Part shown: one piece after another, positions 1-5,878 of the stretch
How the letters are laid out: each line of letters begins with the position of its first letter
Numbering within the stretch: position 1 is the stretch's first letter
Assembly: GCA_028717165.1 (NCBI GenBank)
Contig: JAQUOK010000183.1
Location: 1 to 6,555, forward strand
Direction: 5' to 3'
Origin: Victivallaceae bacterium
Lineage (GTDB): Bacteria > Verrucomicrobiota > Lentisphaeria > Victivallales > Victivallaceae
DNA length: 6,555 bases
Program-made: the position numbers and the translations under genes
The notes under the pieces: model-generated
The model's database searches: none
The model's input: the letters and a program-made list of their open reading frames with translations, nothing else
What the model was told of the DNA's origin: nothing

Positions 1-1
1 C

Positions 2-520
2 GGGGGATTTGACCGTACCCGTCCGAATAATTTTACCGAGACCATGAAGAAGCTCGGCCGCTATCTTCTGCTGTATATTCCCAATCGTGTGGTCGATGCT
101 GCGGATATTGTAACTGTGGAATTCAGTATGGGCGGCGCTTTTGCCGCTGAAGTCCAGGCTACGCGTTATTTTCAGCTCGGCGGCAGTTACGGCGAAACTT
201 ATTTCTTAGCCAAAGACTATGCGCGCCAATATGGAACCGGGCATAAAGCGACTAAGCATGTCGGCTTCTTTTTTATGGAAAAAGATGTGACTTTCGTTGA
301 CGAAACTTCGGGCACGGTTAACGAGTACGTAATTGATTTTCCGCAGTTTTCGGCTGCCGATTATCATCTGGACGCTTTTCGGGACAATGATGTCGATTTC
401 TGGAAGATCGGCGTCCGGGCCGGCTGGTTCCTGGGAATCGGCGTCGGCATCCATCCTGTGGAAATAGCCGACTTTATTACCGGGATTTTCTGGCTCGATC
501 TTATGGGTGACGATTTTTAG
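2..520 (+). CDS. Unrecognised, probably exported protein, 5'-truncated by the window edge
   Basis: The frame is open from base 2, so 172 residues are visible and the true start probably lies outside the window. An ATG at 44 is in frame, but it has no convincing Shine-Dalgarno sequence and the 14 codons before it read as ordinary protein, so I treat it as internal. The visible part has no long hydrophobic helix. It alternates short hydrophobic stretches with aromatic and glycine residues, for example RYFQLGGSYGETYFL, and ends in a Gly-rich segment (WFLGIGVGIHPVEIADF) followed by an acidic terminus, GDDF. This composition is typical of small secreted or outer-membrane-associated proteins whose signal peptide would lie upstream. 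I do not recognise the family and assign no function. A cytoplasmic protein cannot be excluded without the N-terminus. Confidence is high that it is coding and low about its location. Confidence 0.7.
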   Translation, partial: GGFDRTRPNNFTETMKKLGRYLLLYIPNRVVDAADIVTVEFSMGGAFAAEVQATRYFQLGGSYGETYFLAKDYARQYGTGHKATKHVGFFFMEKDVTFVDETSGTVNEYVIDFPQFSAADYHLDAFRDNDVDFWKIGVRAGWFLGIGVGIHPVEIADFITGIFWLDLMGDDF

Positions 521-550
521 GTTTCGGTCTGCGGTTTAATTATTTATTTC

Positions 551-600
551 CGCCTCGCGGCCCACGGCAGAGAGGCAGAACTTTTTCAGGGCCCGAGGCG
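551..600 (+). other. Hairpin in the mgtE leader
   Basis: CGCCTC (551-556) pairs with GAGGCG (595-600), and GGCCC (559-563) pairs with GGGCC (589-593), separated by a small internal loop. The enclosed loop is about 25 nt. No T-run follows, so it is a poor intrinsic terminator for the upstream gene. It lies in the 121-nt gap before mgtE and may be either a leader structure or a factor-dependent 3' end of the preceding transcript. Confidence 0.4.
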
Positions 601-630
601 TGCCGTACGTCATGCCGGGCGGGTCTGCCG

Positions 631-635
631 GGAGG
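631..635 (+). promoter_or_regulatory. Shine-Dalgarno sequence that fixes the mgtE start
   Basis: GGAGG lies 6 nt before the GTG at 642. An earlier in-frame GTG at 600 has no such motif and would add 14 residues (PYVMPGGSAGRIPV) that do not look like the start of MgtE. CGGCAG at 565-570 is complementary to CTGCCG at 625-630. The pairing extends past a bulged A564 to GG at 631-632, so the ribosome site could be partly sequestered. Confidence 0.75.
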
Positions 636-641
636 ATTCCT

Positions 642-2003
642 GTGGCACATTTGGATAAAAAAAACATACAGCGGCTTCTTGAAGCCAAAAAATTCGATGA
701 ACTTCGTCACCAGTTTTCCTGTACTGATCCGGCCGATGTGGCGGATGCTCTCGATGAGCTTGACAGCGAAGAACTGGAACAGGTTTTTTCCATCCTTGAC
801 AACGAAGTGGCGTCTGAAGTCCTTTCGGAAATGGATTCCGATGATGTGGAGGATGTAATCTACCGTCTGCCGCCCTCGCGACTGGCGAAAGTCATGCAGG
901 AAATGGCTCCCGACGATGCGGCCGACCTTTTCAATGAACTTGATATTCAGGACCGGAATAAGATTCTGCACTTTTTTGCTCCCGCCAAAAAGAAGGAGAT
1001 CCAGGAACTGGCCCATTACCAGGCGGATACCGCCGGGGGACTGATGACTCCGGAATTCTGTGCGGTTTCCTCGGAGGCCACTGTCCAGCAGGCGATCAGC
1101 GCTTTGGCCAAAGCGGATTATTCCGACCCGATAACCTCGGTTTTTGTTGTTGACAAGGAAGGCCATCTGATAGGCACGATTACCATTTCCGAGCTTATTG
1201 CCAAGCCGGGCCGGTCTCTGGTCAAGGAAGTGGTTGAACCCGGGCCGATTTTCGCGTTTGTCGATGAGGACCAGGTCGAAGTCGCGCACAAAGTCAGAAA
1301 ATACGATTTGCTGGTTATCCCGGTAGTTGATCATGAAAAAAGACTTATCGGGCGTATTACCGTGGATGATATCATCGACGTTATTGATGAAGAGGCCGCG
1401 GAGGATATGGCGCGCATGGCCGGCGCTCCGGACATAGAGCATAACGAGTCTTCTCCGGTGTCCATTGTCCGGCTCCGCCTGCCGTGGCTGCTGGTCACTA
1501 TGGTTACGGGGACGCTGGTGAGTTTTGTAGTTCAGAAAATAACCAGTATCGACCGGGCCGTGTGTCTGGTGGCTTTTGTTCCGGTCATTCTCGGAATGGG
1601 GGGAAATACGGGTATGCAGGCGACAGCGGTAACGATCCGCAGCATTGCGCTCGGGGAAATAAAACTTTCCCGCCTGGCCGGTATTTTCCGGCGTGAAATG
1701 CTGGTGGGGGCGATAATGGGTACGGTCTGCAGCATCATAATCGCCGGCGTAGTCTGGATTAATCTGACTTTTTTTGCCAAAGTCGAAATGGGAATTTCCC
1801 TGATAAGGCTGATCCTGGTAGTGGGGGGCTCAATGTTCTGCGCAATGACTTTTGCGGCATTGACCGGCACCGTATTTCCGATAGTGCTGCACCGTTTCAA
1901 TATCGATCCGGCGGTTGCTTCCGGGCCTTTCGTTTCGACCGGCAATGACTTGTCGGCGTCCTTGATCTATCTGCTGATGTGTTATATGATGTTGACCGCT
2001 TGA
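642..2003 (+). CDS. mgtE: MgtE-family magnesium transporter/channel
   Basis: Encodes 453 residues from a GTG start, matching the usual length of about 450 for MgtE, a dimeric inner-membrane Mg2+ channel gated by cytoplasmic Mg2+. All family domains are in order. An acidic helical N domain spans roughly residues 5-125. A CBS pair (about 130-250) opens with the characteristic DTAGGLMTPEF. A connecting acidic helix (about 250-268) follows, and then about five membrane helices (278-453). The pore-region signature is present: VPVILGMGGNTGMQ followed by TIRSIALGEI. The late motif DPAVASGPFVSTGND places Asp435 where the family has its conserved pore aspartate. The N domain is rich in Asp/Glu, as expected for a Mg2+ sensor. 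The gene ends 10 nt before a membrane glycosyltransferase gene and probably shares a transcript with it. No M-box aptamer is recognisable upstream. Transport of other divalent ions such as Co2+ is possible in this family. Confidence 0.96.
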   Translation: MAHLDKKNIQRLLEAKKFDELRHQFSCTDPADVADALDELDSEELEQVFSILDNEVASEVLSEMDSDDVEDVIYRLPPSRLAKVMQEMAPDDAADLFNELDIQDRNKILHFFAPAKKKEIQELAHYQADTAGGLMTPEFCAVSSEATVQQAISALAKADYSDPITSVFVVDKEGHLIGTITISELIAKPGRSLVKEVVEPGPIFAFVDEDQVEVAHKVRKYDLLVIPVVDHEKRLIGRITVDDIIDVIDEEAAEDMARMAGAPDIEHNESSPVSIVRLRLPWLLVTMVTGTLVSFVVQKITSIDRAVCLVAFVPVILGMGGNTGMQATAVTIRSIALGEIKLSRLAGIFRREMLVGAIMGTVCSIIIAGVVWINLTFFAKVEMGISLIRLILVVGGSMFCAMTFAALTGTVFPIVLHRFNIDPAVASGPFVSTGNDLSASLIYLLMCYMMLTA

Positions 2004-2013
2004 CGGGGTTGCT

Positions 2014-3669
2014 ATGGCGCGTTATGAAGAAAATAAACTTAATCCTTTAATTGTCGTACTGCTGCTGATAACGGCATTTTCAGTTATATTTTCTCCCTGG
2101 CGGCTTGGAGAGCGGGAACTTTACTGGGATGAAGATTATTATGCGGTTCAGACTTTTGAACTGGAACATGCCCCGCCGATAACTTTTGCCCACGGTGAAT
2201 ACACTTACGATTCATGTCCGCTGTTTCCGCTGATAGTCTCAAGCCTGATGGGAGATCTGGGACTGCCGGTGGAATTCGTTCTCCGGCTGGTATCCGTGCT
2301 GGGGCTGATGGGGCTGGCGTGTCTGGTCTGGATTGCGGCCAGGAACGCGGCCGGTATCCAGGCCGCGGCGGTAGCGGCCGCGATGATGATAAGTTCCAAT
2401 ATAGTTATAGAAAAAGCGATTGACGGTTATCCGGATACTTTCATGCTGCTGTTCCTGACGGCCGGCTGGCTGGTATGGTTTTCTCTGGGGGTGGGGCGCG
2501 GCAGGTGGAATATGGCCTGGATATTGGGTTTTTTCTTTTGCGGGCTGGCGTTTTATACAAAAGGTTTTATCGCGGTCCTTTATTTTATTTTTCCGTTGAT
2601 ATTCATGCGCCGGCCGATGACTGTCTGGCGCAAATTGAAAAAGCCGGGATTTATTCTGGGGATAGTCGTTCTTCTGTTTTTCGTCCTGCTCTGGTGGATA
2701 CCGCATCTGGTTTTTGCCGGGGACGTGGAGATCAGGCCTCTTTCCTTTAAGGGGGAGAATATCTGGGAATTCATGGAACATATCGTCTTTTTCCCGGCGG
2801 ATGTGTTTATTCGTTTTCTGCCGTGGAGTATTATCGCATGGGTTCCGTTCTGTGTGGCTTTCATGCCCCTGGATAAAACGCCGATTTTCAGCCGTTTTCT
2901 GCGGACTTTGTTTTTAGCCTTGTTTTTTGTCTTGTTGTTTACGCCTAATTTTGATGCGCGCTCGATACTTATGCTGGCGCCGCCCGTCGCGATACTTACG
3001 GGGATGTACTACGGCTTCTTTATCCGCCGCTATGGACGCCATTTCCAGAAATTCTACAAGTATATCGGCTGGACTTCAATTTTGTGTGCGGCGGCGATAC
3101 TGGCATTTTACCTTGCTCCCGCCGGATGGCTTGAGCTGTTTGTAGCCGTTTCACGCGGCATTTCTTTCCGCTGTCTGGTGATGAATCAGGTAAACGCCTA
3201 TGCCGGAGCTGCGGCAATGGCGGTGATCGGCGTTATTCTTTTAGTATCCAGAAAACTGCCGATATGGATTGTCCTGCTGCTCGGCGGCTGCATAATCGCT
3301 TTGTTTTTGTGGTGCCTGGTAATTCCTTACAAGGCGCAGGCCACGGGTAAGAGGGTTCAGGGGGAACAGTTCCGGGCGGCTTTACGGAAAGAGAATATTC
3401 CGGCGGACGAGGTAGTTTACAAAAGCGCCATTAAGGACCTGTACGGGGAATGTTATTATATGGGCTGCCGTGTGAAGAAAATATATTCGCTTCAGGAATT
3501 GCCGAAAGACAAGGATGTAATCTATCTGATCAGTACGGATTATCCGCAACTGCCGACCCGGGAATGGACGAATTTGCTGCCGGAAAATGCTGAATACCGC
3601 GGGCGTCCCATAGGTTTGCGGCGCGGAGTCCTGAAAAAACGCCAGTTCAAAAAGTGGCCTCAGATATGA
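2014..3669 (+). CDS. GT-C fold integral membrane glycosyltransferase, GT39/ArnT-PMT-like
   Basis: A 551-residue protein with roughly 10-13 hydrophobic helices and a C-terminal soluble tail (about 437-551). Members of this superfamily transfer a sugar from a polyprenyl-phosphate donor to lipid A, protein or another acceptor on the periplasmic face. Expected marks are visible. After the first helix comes an acidic loop, ELYWDEDYYA (WDED at 38-41), matching the catalytic DE motif of the family. IDGYPDTFMLLF (136-147) matches the conserved segment before the third or fourth helix. FYTKGF (180-185) matches the family's KG motif. FLPWS (268-272) and DARSILMLAPPVAIL (314-328) match the later FPW and R-x-L-x-P-P elements. 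The ATG start is 10 nt after the mgtE stop, with only a weak GGGG before it, suggesting translational coupling. The acceptor and sugar cannot be read from the sequence, so a name such as arnT would be over-specific. Placement in the GT39-like group is confident. Confidence 0.88.
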   Translation: MARYEENKLNPLIVVLLLITAFSVIFSPWRLGERELYWDEDYYAVQTFELEHAPPITFAHGEYTYDSCPLFPLIVSSLMGDLGLPVEFVLRLVSVLGLMGLACLVWIAARNAAGIQAAAVAAAMMISSNIVIEKAIDGYPDTFMLLFLTAGWLVWFSLGVGRGRWNMAWILGFFFCGLAFYTKGFIAVLYFIFPLIFMRRPMTVWRKLKKPGFILGIVVLLFFVLLWWIPHLVFAGDVEIRPLSFKGENIWEFMEHIVFFPADVFIRFLPWSIIAWVPFCVAFMPLDKTPIFSRFLRTLFLALFFVLLFTPNFDARSILMLAPPVAILTGMYYGFFIRRYGRHFQKFYKYIGWTSILCAAAILAFYLAPAGWLELFVAVSRGISFRCLVMNQVNAYAGAAAMAVIGVILLVSRKLPIWIVLLLGGCIIALFLWCLVIPYKAQATGKRVQGEQFRAALRKENIPADEVVYKSAIKDLYGECYYMGCRVKKIYSLQELPKDKDVIYLISTDYPQLPTREWTNLLPENAEYRGRPIGLRRGVLKKRQFKKWPQI

Positions 3670-3671
3670 GC

Positions 3672-3689
3672 GCCGGGACGTTGCCCGGC
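3672..3689 (+). terminator. GC hairpin after the glycosyltransferase gene, weak terminator candidate
   Basis: GCCGGG (3672-3677) and CCCGGC (3684-3689) form a perfect 6-bp stem with a 6-nt loop, starting two bases after the TGA stop at 3667-3669. No T-run follows, so it is not a classical intrinsic terminator. It may instead stabilise the 3' end of the message or be part of a factor-dependent terminator. It separates the mgtE-glycosyltransferase unit from the next promoter. Confidence 0.3.
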
Positions 3690-3723
3690 AGGGCGGCGAA
3701 CCGGCAAAAAAAGCCCGGAAAAC

Positions 3724-3751
3724 TTGATATTTTAAACTTTCGTGATATTCT
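3724..3751 (+). promoter_or_regulatory. Candidate sigma-70 promoter for the ispD-waaF fusion gene
   Basis: TTGATA (3724-3729, 5/6 to consensus) and TATTCT (3746-3751, 4/6) are separated by 16 nt, in an AT-rich patch within an otherwise GC-rich gap. Transcription would start near 3758 and leave a leader of about 50 nt. That leader contains an 11-nt palindrome, CCTGATTCAGG (3768-3778), a possible operator or short hairpin. This is inferred from spacing and consensus only. Confidence 0.45.
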
Positions 3752-3808
3752 GAGAAAGGGGTAAGCGCCTGATTCAGGGCCGGACACTAAAAAAAAGAAC
3801 AGTCAGCA

Positions 3809-5593
3809 ATGAATAAAGACCTGGGTATAATAATAGCCGCGGCCGGAAGCAGTTCAAGATTCGGCGATCGGGATAAATTGTTCGAGAAACTCGACGGAAT
3901 GCCGCTGTTTCTGCATTCCGTCCGCAGTTTTTATTCTTTATGCCCTCCGGGAAATATGATTGTTGTCGTCAATCCCGCCAAGCTGGCGGATTTTGAAAGC
4001 GCAGCGGCTTCATATTTGCCGGAGTGCCGTTTGAAATTCGTTCCCGGAGCTGAACTGCGCGCGGATTCAGTGCGTAACGGCCTGGCGGCTCTTGCGCCCG
4101 AAACCGGATTTGTCGCGATCCATGATGCCGCCCGGCCCTGGGCCGAAGCTGAACTGCTGGAAGAATGCCTGATTGCGGCGCGGCTGCACGGCGGTGCGGT
4201 TCCGGCAAAAGCCGTGGTGGATACTTTAAAACTGGCCGCCCCGGACGGAAAGATAGTAAAGACTGTGAGCCGGGATAATCTCTGGCGGGTGGAAACGCCC
4301 CAGGTTTTCAATCTGGAACAACTCCGGGACGCCAACCGCAAGGTGTCGGAAACCGGCATCGAATTCACGGACGACGCTTCGATCATGGAAGCGGCCGGAT
4401 ATAAAGTGTATATTGTCGAAAGCCGGAAAAAAAATGACAAAGTCACATATCATAAGGATATCGTCGGCGAGGAAACCATAATAGCTCCCGGTAAAGTCGA
4501 TCCCGACCTGGCGCCGGCTCCGGAATTCCCGGTTCGCCCCCTGAATATGGAGAAGATAAAAGACGGGATCGTCGTCCGTGTCCCGAACTGGCTGGGAGAT
4601 ATCATAATGACGATTCCGGCTCTCATGCAGCTGAAAAAAATGCTGCCGGAATATTGCGGATTGTTCGTAATATGCTCACCGGGTGCGAAAGACCTGCTGG
4701 AATCACTCCCGATCATTGATTACGTGGTCGTTCTGGAAAAAGCGCACCGCAACTGGTCGCGCCGGGACCTTAAGCGCGTATCACAGCTCCGTGCCGGTGC
4801 CGGGATATTGTTCAATAACTCTTTGCGGGATGCCGTTTTCATGCGGCTTGCGGGAGTTAAGTATTTATACGGTGCCCGGGCGCGCAGCCGTTCTCCGCTG
4901 CTGGAACGCGCTTTTGCCTTTCCGGCGAGAGTCTGCGCCAAACTTAATAATATGCACCATGCCGCCGCATACCTGGCGATGGTAAGAGCTCTCGGCGCTT
5001 CCGACTGGAACGGCAGCCTGCCGGAATTCAGAATGAAATACGCTCTTTACCAGGCGGGGCCGGAGGTCAGGGCGCTGTGCGGTCATCAGAATCTGATGAC
5101 GATTGCCGCCGGAGCCGCTTACGGCGGATCCAAACGCTGGGATGCCGAAAAATTCGGGGAAGTCGCGAAATGGTGGATAAAAAAAGGCGGAATCGTCGCG
5201 GTGCTCGGTTCCGCCGGAGAAAAAGATATAGCGGCTGAAGTTGTCGAAGGCCTGCCGTCCGGAAGGACTTATAATATGGCCGGCAAAACGGATATGTGCG
5301 AATTGATATATCTGCTGTTTAATTCAAAGATATGTGTCGCCAACGACAGCGGGATAATGCATCTGGCGGCAATACTCGGCCGTCCGGGAGTCGCTATTTT
5401 CGGGCCGACGGATTATTCGGCTACCGGCCCCGTTTCCGACCGCTGGCGGATCGTATATAAAAAACGGGACTGTTCCCCGTGCTTTAAACGGGAGTGTCCG
5501 TACGGCCCCAACGAGTGCATGCGGGCCTACAGTTCAAGTCACGTTATCGACGAAATTCACGACCTGCTGGGCATGGAAGAACCGGATGAATAG
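3809..5593 (+). CDS. Fusion protein: IspD-type cytidylyltransferase + WaaF-type (GT9) heptosyltransferase
   Basis: One uninterrupted 594-residue frame carries two enzymes. Residues 1-220 are IspD-like (2-C-methyl-D-erythritol 4-phosphate cytidylyltransferase, MEP isoprenoid pathway). They contain the nucleotide loop AAAGSSSRFGDRDK with Arg17 and Lys23, IHDAARP (104-110, Asp106), VVDTLK (136-141), SRDNLWRVETPQVF (Arg155), FTDDASIMEAAG (186-197) and NDKVTYHKD (Lys211). These are the family's catalytic and binding positions. A Pro/Ala-rich linker follows (about 221-250). Residues 252-590 resemble LPS heptosyltransferase II, which adds heptose from ADP-heptose to the inner core. They contain VRVPNWLGDIIMTIPAL, GAAYGGSKRW (435-444), ANDSGIMHLAA (511-521), FGPTD (531-535) and the Cys cluster CSPC-x4-CP-x5-CM. 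The Met247 codon in the linker has no upstream Shine-Dalgarno sequence, which argues against two separately translated proteins. The ATG at 3809 follows only an A-rich stretch, so initiation may be modest. The N domain could use another alcohol phosphate, as related TarI-type enzymes do. Confidence 0.92.
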   Translation: MNKDLGIIIAAAGSSSRFGDRDKLFEKLDGMPLFLHSVRSFYSLCPPGNMIVVVNPAKLADFESAAASYLPECRLKFVPGAELRADSVRNGLAALAPETGFVAIHDAARPWAEAELLEECLIAARLHGGAVPAKAVVDTLKLAAPDGKIVKTVSRDNLWRVETPQVFNLEQLRDANRKVSETGIEFTDDASIMEAAGYKVYIVESRKKNDKVTYHKDIVGEETIIAPGKVDPDLAPAPEFPVRPLNMEKIKDGIVVRVPNWLGDIIMTIPALMQLKKMLPEYCGLFVICSPGAKDLLESLPIIDYVVVLEKAHRNWSRRDLKRVSQLRAGAGILFNNSLRDAVFMRLAGVKYLYGARARSRSPLLERAFAFPARVCAKLNNMHHAAAYLAMVRALGASDWNGSLPEFRMKYALYQAGPEVRALCGHQNLMTIAAGAAYGGSKRWDAEKFGEVAKWWIKKGGIVAVLGSAGEKDIAAEVVEGLPSGRTYNMAGKTDMCELIYLLFNSKICVANDSGIMHLAAILGRPGVAIFGPTDYSATGPVSDRWRIVYKKRDCSPCFKRECPYGPNECMRAYSSSHVIDEIHDLLGMEEPDE

Positions 5594-5611
5594 AATTTCC
5601 CGTCCGGCATA

Positions 5612-5620
5612 TTACCATTT
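5612..5620. repeat. Left copy of a 9-bp target-site duplication
   Basis: TTACCATTT here is identical to 5870-5878, and the two copies directly flank the putative mobile element 5621-5869. The right copy is the reverse complement of the last three codons (Lys-Trp-stop) of the nitroreductase gene, so the left copy is best read as the duplicated target. Confidence 0.65.
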
Positions 5621-5634
5621 CATATTTCGGAGTT

Positions 5635-5648
5635 CCTTAATATTAAGG
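5635..5648. repeat. Perfect 14-bp AT-rich palindrome
   Basis: CCTTAATATTAAGG is its own reverse complement. It overlaps the inner end of the left terminal inverted repeat of the putative element. As RNA it would form only a short hairpin; as DNA it could be a protein-binding site or part of the transposase recognition region. Confidence 0.6.
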
Positions 5649-5750
5649 ACTTACATATAAATCTTTAACCAATGAAATATTCGCAAACCGGTAGTTGCGG
5701 AGCAGCTTGCTCCGCGACAAAGACGCTGCCGGGTTGAGTCGCTTGGCCAT
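5643..5750 (-). other. Small open frame inside the repeat element, probably not a gene
   Basis: An ATG at 5750 on the minus strand opens 35 codons, beginning MAKRLNPAASLSRSKLL and ending LYVSP at a TAA within the palindrome. No Shine-Dalgarno sequence precedes it; the frame continues open upstream through the second hairpin module to a TGA. It is most likely a by-product of the repeat sequence, listed because dispersed repeats of this kind are often annotated as hypothetical proteins. Confidence 0.15.
5691..5718 (+). repeat. REP-like module, copy A (GTAG plus hairpin)
   Basis: GTAG at 5691-5694 leads directly into a strong stem. GCGGAGC (5697-5703) pairs with GCTCCGC (5709-5715) around an AGCTT loop. 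The stem extends by T5696-G5716, T5695-A5717 and G5694-C5718, for 10 bp in all. A 5' GTAG next to an imperfect palindrome is the form of REP sequences mobilised by RAYT (TnpA-REP) transposases, which is the family knowledge used here. Confidence 0.55.
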
Positions 5751-5763
5751 ATTGAGCGCAAAG

Positions 5764-5793
5764 GTCGCGGCGCGAGGCCGCGCTCACGACTAC
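5764..5793 (-). repeat. REP-like module, copy B (inverted relative to copy A)
   Basis: Read on the minus strand this begins GTAGTCG at 5793 and ends CGCGAC at 5764. The core stem is GCGGC/GCCGC around a CTCGC loop. The start (GTAGTnG) and the end (CCGCGAC) match copy A, while the centre differs. The two modules face each other across 45 nt and span 103 bp together, the size and arrangement of a REPIN. Confidence 0.5.
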
Positions 5794-5869
5794 TTGCCGG
5801 CGAAAGATCAAGCGGAAAACCGGGAAGTTAACGGCTCTGAGCTGACCGGAACGGACCCCGAAATGTGAG

Positions 5870-5878
5870 TTACCATTT
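5870..5878. repeat. Right copy of the 9-bp target-site duplication
   Basis: TTACCATTT repeats 5612-5620 exactly and comprises the stop codon and the last two sense codons of the minus-strand nitroreductase gene. Insertion here would leave that reading frame intact while replacing its downstream sequence. Confidence 0.65.

Larger units (their letters stand above)
5621..5869. mobile_element. MITE-like non-autonomous element with REPIN-like interior
   Basis: This 249-bp stretch fills nearly the whole gap between two convergent genes. Its left end reads CATATTTCGGAGTTCC (5621-5636). The right end, read inward on the other strand (5867-5853), is CACATTTCGGGGTCC: 9 of the first 10 bases match, and the match continues with one mismatch and one single-base gap. 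The flanks carry an exact 9-bp direct repeat, TTACCATTT, with only two extra bases (AG, 5868-5869) between the right inverted repeat and its copy. Inside are a 14-bp palindrome and two inverted GTAG-hairpin modules. No transposase is encoded, so movement would need one supplied in trans. Removing the element and one repeat copy leaves only 18 nt between the two stop codons, a plausible ancestral arrangement. The family is not identified. Its hairpins may also serve as a two-way terminator for the convergent genes. Confidence 0.6.

Noticed and set aside
521..641. M-box (ykoK) Mg2+ riboswitch before mgtE
   Set aside because: The gap is shorter than a typical M-box with expression platform and lacks its conserved sequence blocks; only simple hairpins are visible.
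540..1442. A long minus-strand open frame (300 codons) opposite mgtE
   Set aside because: The plus strand here encodes every MgtE domain with correct motifs; the antisense frame is rich in Arg, His and Gly with no family features, and is a shadow of GC-rich coding sequence.
2239..2781. A 180-codon minus-strand open frame opposite the GT39-like gene
   Set aside because: Its Pro/Gln/His-rich composition is the antisense image of a hydrophobic membrane protein, and the plus-strand protein is clearly real.
3931..4446. A 171-codon minus-strand open frame opposite the IspD domain
   Set aside because: It is Ser/Ala/Arg-rich and low in information, opposite conserved IspD motifs; no independent support.
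4547..5593. A separate waaF gene starting at the linker ATG
   Set aside because: No Shine-Dalgarno sequence precedes 4547, no stop codon separates it from the IspD part, and the frame is the same; a single fusion polypeptide is simpler.
5697..5720. Intrinsic terminator for the fusion gene
   Set aside because: The hairpin is strong but no T-run follows on either strand, and it lies over 100 nt after the stop inside a mobile-looking element, so it is listed as a REP-like module instead.
5691..5793. CRISPR repeats
   Set aside because: Only two modules, in inverted orientation and imperfectly alike, with no further copies or cas genes; an inverted pair is not a CRISPR array.
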